Below, one piece after another: positions 23,255 to 34,639 of a DNA stretch of 64,000 nucleotides. The position numbers and the translations under genes were made by a program. Numbering within the stretch: the stretch's first letter is position 1; each line of letters opens with the position of its first letter. This DNA is from Archivesica marissinica (Eukaryota > Mollusca > Bivalvia > Venerida > Vesicomyidae). The DNA lies in the NCBI GenBank assembly GCA_014843695.1, contig CM026400.1, positions 17,498,294-17,562,293 on the forward strand. Direction: 5' to 3'. The notes beneath the pieces were generated by a model, which did not search any database, was not told the origin of the DNA, and saw nothing but the letters and a program-made list of their open reading frames with translations.

Positions 23255-24690
23255 CACAGCCCTGTAAAATGAGGAAGATTCACAGCCCTGTAAAAGGAGG
23301 AAGATTCACAGCCCTGTAAAAGGAGGAAGATTCACAGCCCTGTAAAAGGAGGAAGATTCACAGCCCTGTAAAATGAGGAAGATTCACAGCCCTGTAAAAT
23401 GAGGAAGATTCACAGCCCTGTAAAATGAGGGAGATTCACAGCCCTGTAAAATGAGGAAGATTCAGCCATATAAAAGGAGGAAGATTCACAGCCCTGTAAA
23501 AGGAGGAAGATTCACAGCCCTGTAAAATGAGGAAGATTCACAGCCCTGTAAAAGGAGGAAGATTCACAGCCCTGTAAAAGGAGGAAGATTCACAGCCCTG
23601 TAAAAGGAGGAAGATTCACAGCCCTGTAAAATGAGGAAGATTCACAGCCCTGTAAAATGAGGAAGATTCACAGCCCTGTAAAATGAGGGAGATTCACAGC
23701 CCTGTAAAATGAGGAAGATTCAGCCATATAAAAGGAGGAAGATTCACAGCCCTGTAAAAGGAGGAAGATTCACAGCCCTGTAAAATGAGGAAGATTCACA
23801 GCCCTGTAAAAGGAGGAAGATTCACAGCCCTGTAAAAGGAGGAAGATTCACAGCCCTGTAAAAGGAGGAAGATTCACAGCCCTGTAAAATGAGGAAGATT
23901 CACAGCCCTGTAAAATGAAGAAGATTCACAGCCCTGTAAAATTAGGAAGATTCAGCCATATAAAAGGAGGGAGATTCACAGTCCTGTAAAAGGAAGAAGA
24001 TTCACAGCCATGTAAAATGAGGAAGATTCACAGCCCTGTAAAATGAGGAAGATTCAGCCATATAAAAGGAGGGAGATTCACAGTCCTGTAAAATGAGGAA
24101 GATTCACAGCCCTGTAAAAGGAGGAAGATTCACAGCCCTGTACAATGAGGAAGATTCACAGCCCTGTAAAAGGAGGAAGATTCACAGCCCTGTAAAAGGA
24201 GGAAGATTCACAGCCCTGTAAAATGAGGAAGATTCACAGCCCTGTAAAATGAGGAAGATTCAGCCATATAAAAGGAGGGATATTCACAGTCCTGTAAAAG
24301 GAGGGAGATTCACAGCCCTGTAAAATTAGGAAGATTCACAGCCCTGTAAAAGGAGGAAGATTCACAGCCATGTAAAAGGAGGAAGATTCACAGCCCTGTA
24401 AAAGGAGGAAGATTCACATCCCTGTAAAAGGAGGAAGATTCACAGCCCTGTAAAAGGAGGAAGATTCACAGCCCTGTAAAAGGAGGAAGATTCACAGCCC
24501 TGTAAAAGGAGGGAGATTCACAGCCCTGTAAAAGGAGTGAGATTCACATCCCTGTAAAAGGAGGGAGATTCACAGCCCTGTAAAATGAGGGCAATTCACA
24601 GCCCTGTAAAAGGAGGGAGATTCACAGCCCTGTAAAAGGAGGGAGATTCACAGCCCTGTAAAAGACGGAAGATTCACAGCCCTGTGGATA
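23255..24690. repeat. Minisatellite, 26-bp unit, about 55 copies
   Basis: Unit GAAGATTCACAGCCCTGTAA plus AAGGAG or AATGAG. A 23-24-bp variant with CAGCCATATAAAAGG marks positions near 23463, 23713, 23953, 24056 and 24262. The first two marks are 250 bp apart in matching context, so a roughly 250-bp block was duplicated. Confidence 0.97.
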
Positions 24691-25054
24691 CTGTCCACAT
24701 CCATGACTTTAAGCTACCAAATCGTGCGAAACTTGAAAATAGTGTATGAAAAATGTTATATCCCTTGAAGTGACTATGAAGATGCAACGTGGAAACTGCA
24801 GATCTCTAGCAGACGCGATTAAAGTGGAGATGGAGACTCTGACTTCTTGACGGTGTTGCCCATGGCAACAAACTTGCAAAACTTCTTAAGACAATTATTG
24901 CTAAACTTTGTCTCACAACATTTTTGGATGCCAAAACAACATTAAAATTAACATCACAAGTTATCGAGTTCTCAGACATCATGTTAAATGCCAAATTCAC
25001 CCTTGATCAAGATAAGACATATATATATATTAACAGATTTATACAAATTCGTTT

Positions 25055-25150
25055 CAGCGAAATTGCGAAATTTACAGGTTATAACAAAATTAATTTAATC
25101 GCTCTCGAGACCACATTCCTGTTATAATCCATCAACATGATGGAGAGGTG
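25055..25150 (-). mobile_element. SINE1 fragment
   Basis: Shares TTTAATCGCTCTCGAGACC and ACATTCCTG with the SINE1 3' half; diverged, head absent. Confidence 0.6.
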
Positions 25151-25172
25151 ATTGTTAGCTATCATCCATACT

Positions 25173-25376
25173 CGACGTTTATTTATCATCTTGACTGGTA
25201 CCGGTTGCCCATATGAGCGACGCGTCCTGAAGAGATTAGTCATTTTAGATTTTTGGAGGATAGTGCATTGATACAGACAGAGACCCATTCCAGAATCTCC
25301 TTTGGTTCATTTACATGCACGGTGTACAGCACCAATACGAGACCTCGGTTTAAAGTCCCATCTGGAAGACTGAAAT
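25173..25376 (-). mobile_element. SINE2, head-truncated
   Basis: From CGACGTTTATTTATCATC through CATTCCAGAATCTCC to GTCCCATCTGGAAGACTG. The tRNA-Thr-like head is missing. Confidence 0.83.
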
Positions 25377-25597
25377 ACTCGACTATAAGACAATCTCACC
25401 AATAAGACGACCGACCCACCCTACTTTGGTCATGAAATCTGTGGGATTTGGCATGCTCTCGCATATAAGACGGGGTTGATCAAATGGACACCAGACACAA
25501 AGTATTAATTGCATGTTAAAACCAGTGAAAGAAGACATTGAAAATGTCAGGGTGCTTGCTTTCTTTTCTAACATAATAGCGGATACCATTTAATATA

Positions 25598-26030
25598 TAC
25601 AGTCAAACTTAAGCAGCCAGCCAAGGGAGCCATAGAAAGTGGCTGCTTAGCACAGGTGGCTGCTTAACCCTTTCAACCCCACAGGCCTCTAAATAGGCTT
25701 ATGAAAAGTGTAGATCCAGATGAGCCGGCTCGTTTCCGTCTCATCAGGATCTGCACTTTTTTGCCAGTAATAATTATTACTATTTTTAGATAAAATTACC
25801 CATTTTGATAAATGAACTGGTCCAAATGTAATTTTCTTATTAATTTATTGGTCTAAATATAGCATGCACCAGTCCATGTCAGTTACTTGGGGTTGAATGG
25901 GTTAAGCAGCCAGTTTCCATATTCCCACTATGTTTTACTATACATTTGACCTCTATTAAGCAGCAACCTGTGCTAAGCAGCCACTTTCTGTGATTCCCTT
26001 GACTGGCTGCTTAAAACAGGTTTGACTGTA
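25598..26030 (+). mobile_element. Family E element carrying a family A insertion
   Basis: Both termini are present: TACAGTCAAACTTAAGCAG at left and CAGGTTTGACTGTA at right. Long inverted arms rich in AAGCAGCCACTTTCTGTG make the whole element foldback-like. Confidence 0.82.
25664..25905 (+). mobile_element. Family A TTAA element inside family E
   Basis: TTAACCCTTTCAACCCC to GTTGAATGGGTTAA. Hairpin arms AGATCCAGATGAGCCGG / CGTCTCATCAGGATCT with a shortened loop. Flanks GGCTGCTTAA and TTAAGCAGCC. Confidence 0.93.
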
Positions 26031-26102
26031 TACTAAATACAGCTAGACAATCTGGATCACAATCACACATTTGACTGTAGTGTTAATTCCCGTTAATAAC
26101 AG

Positions 26103-26870
26103 TCAATTATGTCACGGAATTTCATTAGAATTGTGTGTCAATCAAATATGTCACGGAATTTCATTAGAATTGTGTGTCAGTCAAATATGTCACGGAATTT
26201 CATTAGAATTGTGTGTCAATCAAATATGTCATGGAATTTCATTAGAATTGTGTGTCAGTCAAATATGTCACGGAATTTCATTAGAATTGTGTGTCAATCA
26301 AATATGTCATGGAATTTCATTAGAATTGTGTGTCAGTCAAATATGTCACGGAATTTCATTAGAATTGTGTGTCAATCAAATATGTCATGGAATTTCATTA
26401 GAATTGTGTGTCAATCAAATATGTCATGGAATTTCATTAGAATTGTGTGTCAGTCAAATATGTCACGGAATTTCATTAGAATTGTGTGTCAATCAAATAT
26501 GTCATGGAATTTCATTAGAATTGTGTGTCAGTCAAATATGTCACGGAATTTCATTAGAATTGTGTGTCAATCAAATATGTCATGGAATTTCATTAGAATT
26601 GTGTGTCAGTCAAATATGTCACGGAATTTCATTAGAATTGTGTGTCAGTCAAATATGTCATGGAATTTCATTAGAATTGTGTGTCAATCAAATATGTCAT
26701 GGAATTTCATTAGAATTGTGTGTCAGTCAAATATGTCATGGAATTTCATTAAAATTGTGTGCCAGTCAAATATGTCATGGAATTTCATTAGAATTGTGCG
26801 TAAGTCAAATATGTTTTTGTTGTGGTGTAATATGCCGTGGAATTTCATTAGAATTGTGCATCATGATTGT
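26103..26870. repeat. Minisatellite, 39-bp unit, about 19 copies, dimeric order
   Basis: Unit AATATGTCACGGAATTTCAT plus TAGAATTGTGTGTCAGTCA. CACGG/CATGG and CAATCA/CAGTCA variants alternate over most of the array, giving a 78-bp higher-order dimer. The last two units are diverged. Period 39 leaves two overlapping plus-strand frames open (282 and 259 residues); these are repeat artefacts. Confidence 0.97.
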
Positions 26871-26875
26871 AACGA

Positions 26876-26998
26876 CACAAAATTCTAATGAAATTCCACG
26901 ACTAATTCCAGATTTGTAATCCACTGTCAAAAGCACACTAATGTCGGCTGAACTATTTAAAGCCTTTATTTATTTTACCCAGCATGCATAGAGTTAAT
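26876..26998 (-). mobile_element. Family G element end (TTAA)
   Basis: On the minus strand it starts TTAACTCTATGCATGCTGGG and runs through CAGCCGACATTAG to GTCGTGGAATTTCATTAG. Relatives are at 32934-33103 and 56455-56600. Its inner end (TTCTAATGAAATTCC on plus) is the inverse of the adjacent 39-bp repeat unit. Confidence 0.72.
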
Positions 26999-27057
26999 CA
27001 AAGCTGTCAATAAATGCTATTTTACTGCTTCACACATTTATTCCATCCAGTACTCAC

Positions 27058-27199
27058 CTGACCATTTCCAAATCTGCCCTGTATTTCCACCATGGTGATG
27101 ACAGTGAGCCGCCCAAGGTCAATCTGCAGGTACTCGTATGTGTCACGGTCGATGACACTCTTCGGACACCACGCCCCGCCATTGGTCTCTGTACGGATT
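27058..27199 (-). CDS. Ddr: DDR exon 2 (discoidin domain core)
   Basis: Minus strand, 142 nt: one base completing the arginine codon begun in exon 1, then 47 codons. The acceptor is ATTTCCAG|A and the donor CAG|GTGAGT, a consensus site. The protein contains GGAWCPKSVIDRDTYEY, LQIDLGRLTVITMVEIQ and GRFGNGQ. GAWCPKS and QGRFGxGQ are the pattern of invertebrate discoidin domain receptors. The cysteine of GAWC and the LQIDL strand are standard discoidin core features. Flanked by introns of about 17.7 and 20.3 kb. Other F5/8C proteins share GAWC but not the downstream GxGQEF run completed by exon 3, so DDR is the best call. Confidence 0.93.
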
Positions 27200-27654
27200 C
27201 TGGAAATATAATCATTTTCAAAATATTTAACATTCTCCAAAATGATAAATTAACACCTGTGTGTGCAAATTATATGCATCAATTAAAGTCCATATTTTAT
27301 TCTTTTACTTGGAATGTTCTGCACACCGAGATATTATAATAAGAGGATAAATAATTATTGTGATTATTGGCTTCAATTTTCACGGTAAAATTACCATTAG
27401 TAAATTACCTCCCTTTATGATTACGTTTTAACAAAATCACCATACATCCGTAAATGGTGGCCTACTAAAGTTAACACTAGGATAAATTTGCATATAAATT
27501 ATAATATTATTTGCCCAACTGAAGAACAAAAAATGCAAAAAAAAGACTTTAAAGAAACCATTAAAATAGACAAACTAACTTCATTAATTTTAACCCTCAG
27601 GATTATGGTAAATCAAATGCATTATACGATTAGTAATTTGAGCTTGAAAACACA

Positions 27655-27945
27655 AGAAGATCTATAGGACAGTGGTTAACACGCTGGACTTGGTAATCCA
27701 GGGATCACAGGTTTGATCCTCCGTCTGACACTAATAAAATTAACAGTCTTTCAGATGGGACTTTAAACCGAGATCTCGTGTCGGTGATTTACACTGTGCA
27801 CATAAAAGAACCAGAGGAGACGCTGGAATGGGTTTCTGTCCATATCATTGCACTATCCTCCAAAAATCTAAAATGACTAATCTCTTCAGGAGGCGTCGCT
27901 CATATGGGCAACCGGTAGCGACGATAAATAAGCGTAAAACACACA
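27655..27945 (+). mobile_element. SINE2 copy
   Basis: Head with CTGGACTTGGTAATCCAGGG and GGTTTGATCC, body with ATGGGACTTTAAACCGAG, tail GGCAACCGGTAGCGACGA. Close to full length and similar to the copy at 3287. Confidence 0.88.
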
Positions 27946-28044
27946 AAATGTCTCTGTACAAATGCATTACACTACAATCCTAGAAGTGCCTCTCGATGTA
28001 ATTTAAGTGCCTCCCGATGTAATTTATACGAGAGACAATGCTGT

Positions 28045-28400
28045 TTTTTTTTATTACCTCCCTTGACAGATAAAGTCCCATTTATCCCAAAATGTATATT
28101 GGTCCTTTTAGTTGGAATCCTTTGTTTTTACTGTTATTGTCTAACTAGATGTTGTGGCAACATAAATGTAATTTTACCAAAATGATGTTAATTAATTGAT
28201 ATCCATTTTTTACAATAAAGTATCCATGCTGTAGGATATCTTATAGAGATTTAATAATTTAATAATTCTAAGATGATAAAACGGATGAATATAGATAACA
28301 TATCTGGTGCAAAGTAAACATCTATATTCAACGATAAAAACAGAGGAATCCAATTAAGAAGACCAATCTATATTTAGGAGTAACTGAATGTTTCTCACTA
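28045..28400 (+). repeat. Dispersed repeat H, copy 1
   Basis: Matches 61670-62250 through CCTCCCTTGACAGATAAAGT, GGTCCTTTTAGTTGGAATCC, TTTTACCAAAATGATG and AACGATAAAAACAGAGGAA. The class of this dispersed element is unknown. The second copy holds a SINE1 insertion. Confidence 0.75.
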
Positions 28401-28473
28401 AGCAGAAAACCACAACATAAAGGTCAAGATAAAATAGGTGGATTGGATATGCTGAGTGCCTATTCATTGATTT

Positions 28474-30499
28474 GGATATGCTAAATTGATGCCAACATCT
28501 CTACGAGGGGTGTAGGGTTAATCAAGTAGAACACCCATTATGCATTTTCTTGTAGCATGTTCCCAGTAGGGTTGTGCTCCTAGTAGGGCCCGTGTCCCAA
28601 GAAATGGCTAGTGCTCCTAGTAGGGCCCGTGTCCCATGAAATGGCTAGTGCTCCTAGTAGGGCCCGTGTCCCAAGAAATGGCTAGTGCTCCTAGTAGGGC
28701 CCGTGTCCCAAGAAATGGCTAGTGCTCCTAGTAGGGCCCGTGTCCCAAGAAATGGCTAGTGCTCGTAGTAGGGCCCGTGTCCCAAGAAATGGCTAGTGCT
28801 CCTAGTAGGGCCCGTGTCCCAAGAAATGGCTAGTGCTCCTAGTAGGGCCCGTGTCCCAAGAAATGGCTAGTGCTCCTAGTAGGGCCCGTGTCCCAAGAAA
28901 TGGCTAGTGCTCCTAGTAGGGCCCTGTGTCCCAAGAAATGGCTAGTGCTCCTAGTAGGGCCTGTGCTCCTAGTAGGGCTTGTGCTCCTAGTAGGGCCCGT
29001 GTCCCAAGAAATGGCTAGTGCTCCTAGTAGGGCCCGTGTCCCAAGAAATGGCTAGTGCTCCTAGTAGGGCCTGTGCTCCTAGTAGGGCTTGTGCTCCTAG
29101 TAGGGCCTGTGTCCCAAGAAATGGCTAGTGCTCCTAGTACGACGTGTGCTCCTAGTAGGACGTGTGCTCCTAGTAGGGCCTGTGCTCCTAGTAGGGCTTG
29201 TGCTCCTAGTAGGGCCTGTGTCCCAAGAAATGGCTAGTGCTCCTAGTAGGGCCCTGTGTCCCAAGAAATGGCTAGTGCTCCTAGTAGGACGTGTGTCCCA
29301 AGAAATGGCTAGTGCTCCTAGTAGGGCTTGTGCTCCAAGAAATGGCTAGTGCTCCTAGTAGGACGTGTGCTCATAGTAGGGCCCGTGTCCCAAGAAATGG
29401 CTAGTGCTCCTAGTAGGGCATGTGTCCCAAGAAATGGCTAGTGCTCCTAGTAGGACGTGTGCTCCTAGTTGGGCTTGTGCTCCTAGTAGGGCCCGTGTCC
29501 CAAGAAATGGCTAGTGCTCCTAGTAGGACGTGTGCTCCTAGTAGGGCTTGTGCTCCTAGTAGGACGTGTGCTCCTAGTAGGGCTTGTGCTCCTAGTAGGG
29601 CCCGTGTCCCAAGAAATGGCTAGTGCTCCTAGTAGGACGTGTGCTCCTAGTAGGACGTGTGCTCCTAGTAGGACGTGTGCTCCTAGTAGGGCTAGTGCTC
29701 CTAGTAGGGCCCTGTGTCCCAAGAAATGGCTAGTGCTCCTAGTAGGGCCCGTGTCCCAAGAAATGGCTAGTGCTCCTAGTAGGGCCCGTGTCCCAAGAAA
29801 TGGCTAGTGCTCCTAGTAGGACGTGTGTCCCAAGAAATGGCTAGTGCTCCTAGTACGTGTGTCCCAAGAAATGGCTAGTGCTCCTAGTATGACGTGTGTC
29901 CCAAGAAATGGCTAGTGCTCCTAGTAGGATGTGTGTCCCAAGAAATGGCTAGTGCTCCTAGTAGGGCCCTGTGTCCCAAGAAATGGCTAGTGCTCCTAGT
30001 AGGACGTGTGTCCCAAGAAATGGCTAGTGCTCCTAGTAGGGCCCGTGTCCCAAGAAATGGCTAGTGCTCCTAGTAGGACGTGTGTCCCAAGAAATGGCTA
30101 GTGCTCCTAGTAGGACGTGTGTCCCAAGAAATGGCTAGTGCTCCTAGTAGGGCCCTGTGTCCCAAGAAATGGCTAGTGCTCCTAGTAGGGCTTGTGTCCC
30201 AAGAAATGGCTAGTGCTCCTAGTAGGGCCCTGTGTCCCAAGAAATGGCGAGTGCTCCTAGTAGGGCCCTGTGTCCCAAGAAATGGCTAGTGCTCCTAGTA
30301 GGGCCCTGTGTCCCAAGAAATGGCTAGTGCTCCTAGTAGGGCCTGTGTCCCATAAAATGCTTGTGCCCCAAGAACGACCAGTGTTCCAAGAAGGGTGTGT
30401 GCCATATTGGATATGCTAAATGGATGCCTGCCGACATCTCTACGAGGGGTGTAGGGTTAATCAAGTAGAGCACCTATTATGCATTTTCTTGTAGCATGC
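28474..30499. repeat. Minisatellite of 37-bp and 18-bp units, with duplicated flanks
   Basis: Main unit GCTCCTAGTAGGGCCCGTGT plus CCCAAGAAATGGCTAGT, interspersed with 18-bp short units GCTCCTAGTAGGACGTGT. About 50 long units. A block of about 85 bp (ATCTCTACGAGGGGTGTAGG to TTTTCTTGTAGCATG) sits on both sides, at 28474-28561 and 30411-30499. Confidence 0.95.
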
Positions 30500-30755
30500 A
30501 TGTCAATACATCATTTTTCACACAGATCTGTCTCTACAATGAGTACTAGTGCTGCCCATAAGCAATCTGTATTTTTTTGTCAAGTTTTTCCATTAAAGGA
30601 CTATATATTTCATTTCTTCAGGCAGATAATGGCCCACTGGAATCAGATAGCTGCAATAAGTATTGATCACTATAGCTACTAAATAACCACAATGCTACAA
30701 AAACTGATTGTAACAATATACATGTTGTGTATCATACGCTGACGATTTTATCCGG
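30500..30755. other. Spacer between two related arrays
   Basis: Unique-looking sequence ending in a G run (30754-30763). No gene seen. Confidence 0.5.
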
Positions 30756-30759
30756 GGGG

Positions 30760-31290
30760 GGGGACAACTCCCAAGAAATGGCAAAGTGCCGCAAGATGTG
30801 CTCGTGTCCCAAGAAATTGCTAGTGCTCCAAGTAGGGCCCGTGCCCCAAGAAATTGGTAGTGCTCCTAGTAGGCCCGTGTCCCAAGAAATTGCTAGTGCT
30901 CCAAGTAGGGCCCGTGTCCCAAGAAATTAGTAGTGCTCCTAGTAGGGCATGTGTCCCAAGAAATGGCTAGTGCTCCTAGTAGGGCCCGTGCCCCAAGAAA
31001 TTGGTAGTGCTCCTAGTAGGGCCCGTGCCCCAAGAAATTGGTAGTGCTCCTAGTAGGGCATGTGTCCCAAGAAATGGCTAGTGCTCCTAGTAGGGCTTGT
31101 GCTCCTAGTAGGGCTCATGTCCCAAGAAATGGCTAGTGCTCCTAGTAGGGCCCTGTGTCCCAAGAAATGGCTAGTGCTCCTAGTAGGGCCCTGTGTCCCA
31201 AGAAATGGCTAGTGCTCCTAGTAGGACGTGTGCTCCTAATAGGGCCTGTGTCCCATATATTGCTTGTGCCCCAAGAAGGGTTTGTGACAT
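30760..31290. repeat. Second block of the 37-bp minisatellite
   Basis: Same unit family as 28570-30390 but with more AAATTGGTAGTGCTCC and AAATTGCTAGTGCTCC variants. It looks like an independently diverged outlier of the larger array. Confidence 0.93.
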
Positions 31291-31451
31291 TAGAATGGGC
31301 TAAGCCCTGCTAGAAGGGCTGCGTCACAGAGAAGGTGAATTATCTACATGAATAAAGATAGGCATACTGGGAACATTTCAAGATCATTGTATCATCAACC
31401 CCACACAACATCTCTAGCTAGATAGCTATTTGTGCAATGTGGCAATAGGGT

Positions 31452-31678
31452 TTAACCCTTTCAAAACTACAGGCCTCTAAATAGACTTACAAAAAGTGTA
31501 GATCCAGATGAACCGGCTCATCAGGATCTGCACTTTTTGCCAGTAATAATAATTACTATTTTTAGATAAAATTACCCATTTTGATAAATGAACTGGTCCA
31601 AAGGTAATTTTCTTATTAATTTATTGGTCTAAAAATATGCACCAGTCCATGTCAGTTACTTGGGGTTGAATGGGTTAA
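31452..31678 (+). mobile_element. Family A TTAA element
   Basis: TTAACCCTTTCAAAACTAC to GTTGAATGGGTTAA. The hairpin is shortened: arms AGATCCAGATGAACCGG and CTCATCAGGATCT with little loop. Confidence 0.92.
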
Positions 31679-31812
31679 ACATACAATGTGCTTATAGACA
31701 GTGTCGTAATCATATAACATAGTGGAGTCATCATGCACAACTTTGAATAGCCGATACACCGAAAAGTAAATTGCATTTACAACAACAGCAGACGTCTTTT
31801 CTTAAAATGTGC

Positions 31813-31990
31813 TACAGACGGGTCTGTAGTCCAGTGGTAACACGCTGGACTGGTAATCCAGGGATCGCAGATTCGATGCCCCATCTGATCCTAATAAAAT
31901 TAACAGTCTTTGAGATGAGATGTTAAACCGAGGTCTCGTGTCGGTGCTGTACACCGCACAAGGTAAAAGATCCAGAGGAGACTCATAAAA
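31813..31990 (+). mobile_element. SINE2, 3' truncated
   Basis: Head CGGGTCTGTAGTCCAGTGG and CTGGACTGGTAATCCAGGG are intact. The body ends at CCAGAGGAGACTC and loses the tail. Confidence 0.85.
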
Positions 31991-32023
31991 CATAAAAAAC
32001 AGCATCAAATGTTTTGGTATTCT

Positions 32024-32253
32024 TTAACTCTTTCAGCGCCGAATAAATTCAGAGCATGTGCAAACAACATAGATCCAGATCAGCCACGGCGTAACACCGC
32101 GGCTGATCTGGATCTATGTTGCTTGCTATTCGGACAGGTGCTTCAGCTCCACTGTCTGAAGAGCAATCAGCATATAGCCTGATCAGACGGCATGTTCTGT
32201 TCTGTCCGATCGGGTTCTATGCTTTTATGCGACATTGGCGGTGAAAGAGTTAA
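32024..32253 (-). mobile_element. Family C TTAA element, reverse
   Basis: TTAACTCTTTCAGCGCC to GGTGAAAGAGTTAA. The GATC hairpin (32067-32112) is perfectly paired (AGATCCAGATCAGCC / GGCTGATCTGGATCT), unlike most relatives. The second hairpin is degraded. Confidence 0.85.
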
Positions 32254-32696
32254 AAACAAATCATGCATTCAAATTCAGAAAGAACCCAAAGAGAAGAATG
32301 TTGTTACAAGTTATGTACAGTTAGTTGTATATTGATTATTGAAAATTGTGTCATTTAGAAAAGCAAGCTCGCTCTTCAAATAGGAGATAATAATTTCTGA
32401 CAAAAGAAAACAAAGGAAAAACCAGCTTTGTCACTGCGCTCTCTAGACCAGATATGCGGTTAAATCAATACCCAGACTCAACGAAATAGAGGGGGGAAGC
32501 CAATAAACCGTTTCATATTCAATTAATTGGCTGAAGATTTGCTTCCAGCTGTATCTGAGAATCTTAATATTTCATTAGCTATTATATAAATCTCGTGAGA
32601 AAACAATTTCTGAAACCGATTTCGTTTGTCAAGCAGAGTTTAGCTGGAAGGAACTTTGGGTGGGATTGTCAATTTAAGCACAGAATAAATCTCCAG

Positions 32697-32893
32697 TTAT
32701 GTTATATTTCGGGTTTCACGCCTGCATCAGCACCATTTTGGGCTATATCGCCGGCGGGCAGTTTACCTAACAACACCGTTCCTGGGCAGGCTCCAGCAGT
32801 TAACCAGTACTTGGGTGCACCAACCTCCGTAAGAAACTGCCAACTTTTTCATATAAATGAGACACGGTCTGAGCGGGGCTCAAATCTCCAGTA
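32697..32893 (-). mobile_element. SINE3 copy, head-truncated
   Basis: Runs from ATGTTATATTTCGGGTTTC to GACACGGTCTGAGCGGGGC and stops at the B-box region. Confidence 0.87.
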
Positions 32894-32933
32894 AATAGTT
32901 TCTTTGTAAATGCCTCCATTGTCCTTGGTCTTT

Positions 32934-33103
32934 TTAACTCTTTGCATGCTGGGTAAAATACAGACTATAAATAGTTCAAATAATTGTAGTAATAGACAAT
33001 AATCATTGTGTTTGTCTTATTTTGTAAGCTCTGGAATTATGGAATTTCATATTTACTGTTATTTTCGCAGCTCTGTGAACGCAAGTGACAATGCAAAGAG
33101 ATA
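32934..33103 (+). mobile_element. Family G element
   Basis: Starts TTAACTCTTTGCATGCTGGG and ends near TGACAATGCAAAGAGATAG, an inverted match to the start but without the second TTAA. Internal GGAATTTCATATTTAC corresponds to the seed of the 39-bp array at 26103. Confidence 0.65.
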
Positions 33104-33463
33104 GGGAGAAGAATTATATTACGTTTTCTTTCGTTTTAATCCCTTTTAGTCTACTGCTGTTAATTTATATGTAAAATGTTGTTAATTCTATTATTTGTAC
33201 AGGTAAAATACTGAAATAAATCATGTTTCAACTAAATAGTTGAAGCATTATTCAAAAATAAATAAACATCTTCAGAAGATTATAAAGCACAATTAATTAC
33301 TTAGAATGTTCTGCACATCCATTTAATATACGGGTTCATGGCTATATATAGATCACCGTCTTCCCATTTTTCAATAATAATTTTTATATTCTGATTTTCA
33401 GTTAAAATTTTGACCTGTCCATAAAATGGACTGATTCATGTGAAAGTAAAAAGACACTTTTTT

Positions 33464-33716
33464 TACCCCTGTCCTTCATAGAAATTTAGGTTAATATACT
33501 GTTATATCTATATCTGTCGCTTTTGCAAATAGCATAGAGCCAGATCAGATGGCACAGAACGTGCCGTCTGATCAGGCTCTATGCTGTTTGCTATTCAGAT
33601 AGTGGAGCTAAGACAATTGTCTGATTAGCAAACAACATAGATCCTGATCAGACGCAGAATTACTGATCCATGTTGTTTGCACATTCCGTCCAATTATTCG
33701 GCAGGTTACAGGTTAA
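33464..33716 (+). mobile_element. Composite of family D and family C fragments
   Basis: 33464-33512 resembles a family D end (TGTCCTTCATAGAAATTTAG). It passes into a family C body with the GAGC hairpin (AGAGCCAGATCAGATGG / CCGTCTGATCAGGCTCT); the second hairpin is cut short after GATCAGACGCAG. The right end GGTTACAGGTTAAAGGG is repeated in two degraded forms up to 33775. Confidence 0.7.
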
Positions 33717-33775
33717 AGGGGGTTCGGCAGGTTACGAGTTAAAGGGTGTTCCGACAGGTTACGGGATAAAGGGGG

Positions 33776-34550
33776 CATAACTCACGAAACAGTTCTAGTT
33801 GTTGAAGATGTATACAAAGTTTTATTTGAATTGGAGGAGATCTGAAGGAAGAAGCGACGCCGCAGAACAAACACTGTCATGACGCTAAGTGTTCTCAGAA
33901 TCAAAGACAATGGGTGGGTATGGGCAGTAAAATGTAAACCTCTCTAATACCACACAAATAATACGGCAAATTAATTAAAATCATCCATCACTTTCAAAGG
34001 CCAGAACAAAAATAAAATGTAAGGCATAGTCTAAACATTGTCTGAATACCTGTGCAAACTCTTATCACCATCATCTCACACATATAAGCCAACAGTTGGA
34101 TTGAAAATGGTTACTAATTATATTTTATTGCAAAAACATAAACACTATCAGAAGATTCTTCGGATATTTAATGGTTAGTCAAAACAGTCTGGTTCTATTC
34201 TAGGCAGTAAGTAAAACAAACATGATCAAGGACTGGGCGACTAGGGGGAGCCAGATGGTGATTAACATGTTAAGTCTGGTCAGTGGTATCTGTCAGCACT
34301 CTAAGTGTGGAAGTAATCAACAGTAAGCCATTACCCCAGTACTTTGATACAGGTCATTTCTATTCTGACCAATTAATCTCGAATGTGGGAAAAGTTTTAC
34401 ATAGAACTTTTATTATAGGTGAATGTGAGAACAGAATATTTAACCTGTTTACCATACCTACTTTGCAGGGGTATTTACACTTTAATGCAGTGGGAACTTG
34501 ACATGTGAAATGATTAATATACATGTACACGAATACAATCCGAAAATAAT
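33776..34550. other. Unresolved intronic sequence
   Basis: No gene or known repeat recognised. Confidence 0.45.
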
Positions 34551-34556
34551 AAATTA

Positions 34557-34559
34557 TCC

Positions 34560-34634
<75 letters not shown>
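34557..34634. repeat. (CTGT)n microsatellite
   Basis: About 19 tetranucleotide repeats of CTGT. The open frame across it is an artefact. Confidence 0.97.
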
Positions 34635-34635
<1 letters not shown>

Positions 34636-34639
34636 CGGG

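Larger units (their letters stand above)
6766..27057 (-). other. DDR intron 2 (about 20.3 kb)
   Basis: Lies between the GT donor of exon 2 (27057-27056) and the AG acceptor of exon 3 (6767-6766), phase 0. It carries at least fourteen tandem arrays and a similar number of mobile elements, listed separately. I see no additional exon inside it, and the discoidin domain reads continuously across the junction, so none is needed. Confidence 0.85.

Noticed and set aside
23255..24690. CRISPR-like array of short repeats
   Set aside because: Units are head-to-tail with no unique spacers; the context is a eukaryotic intron.
26071..26919. Open frames of 282 and 259 residues on the same strand
   Set aside because: Overlapping frames across a 39-bp array; the period is divisible by three and the unit lacks stops in those frames.
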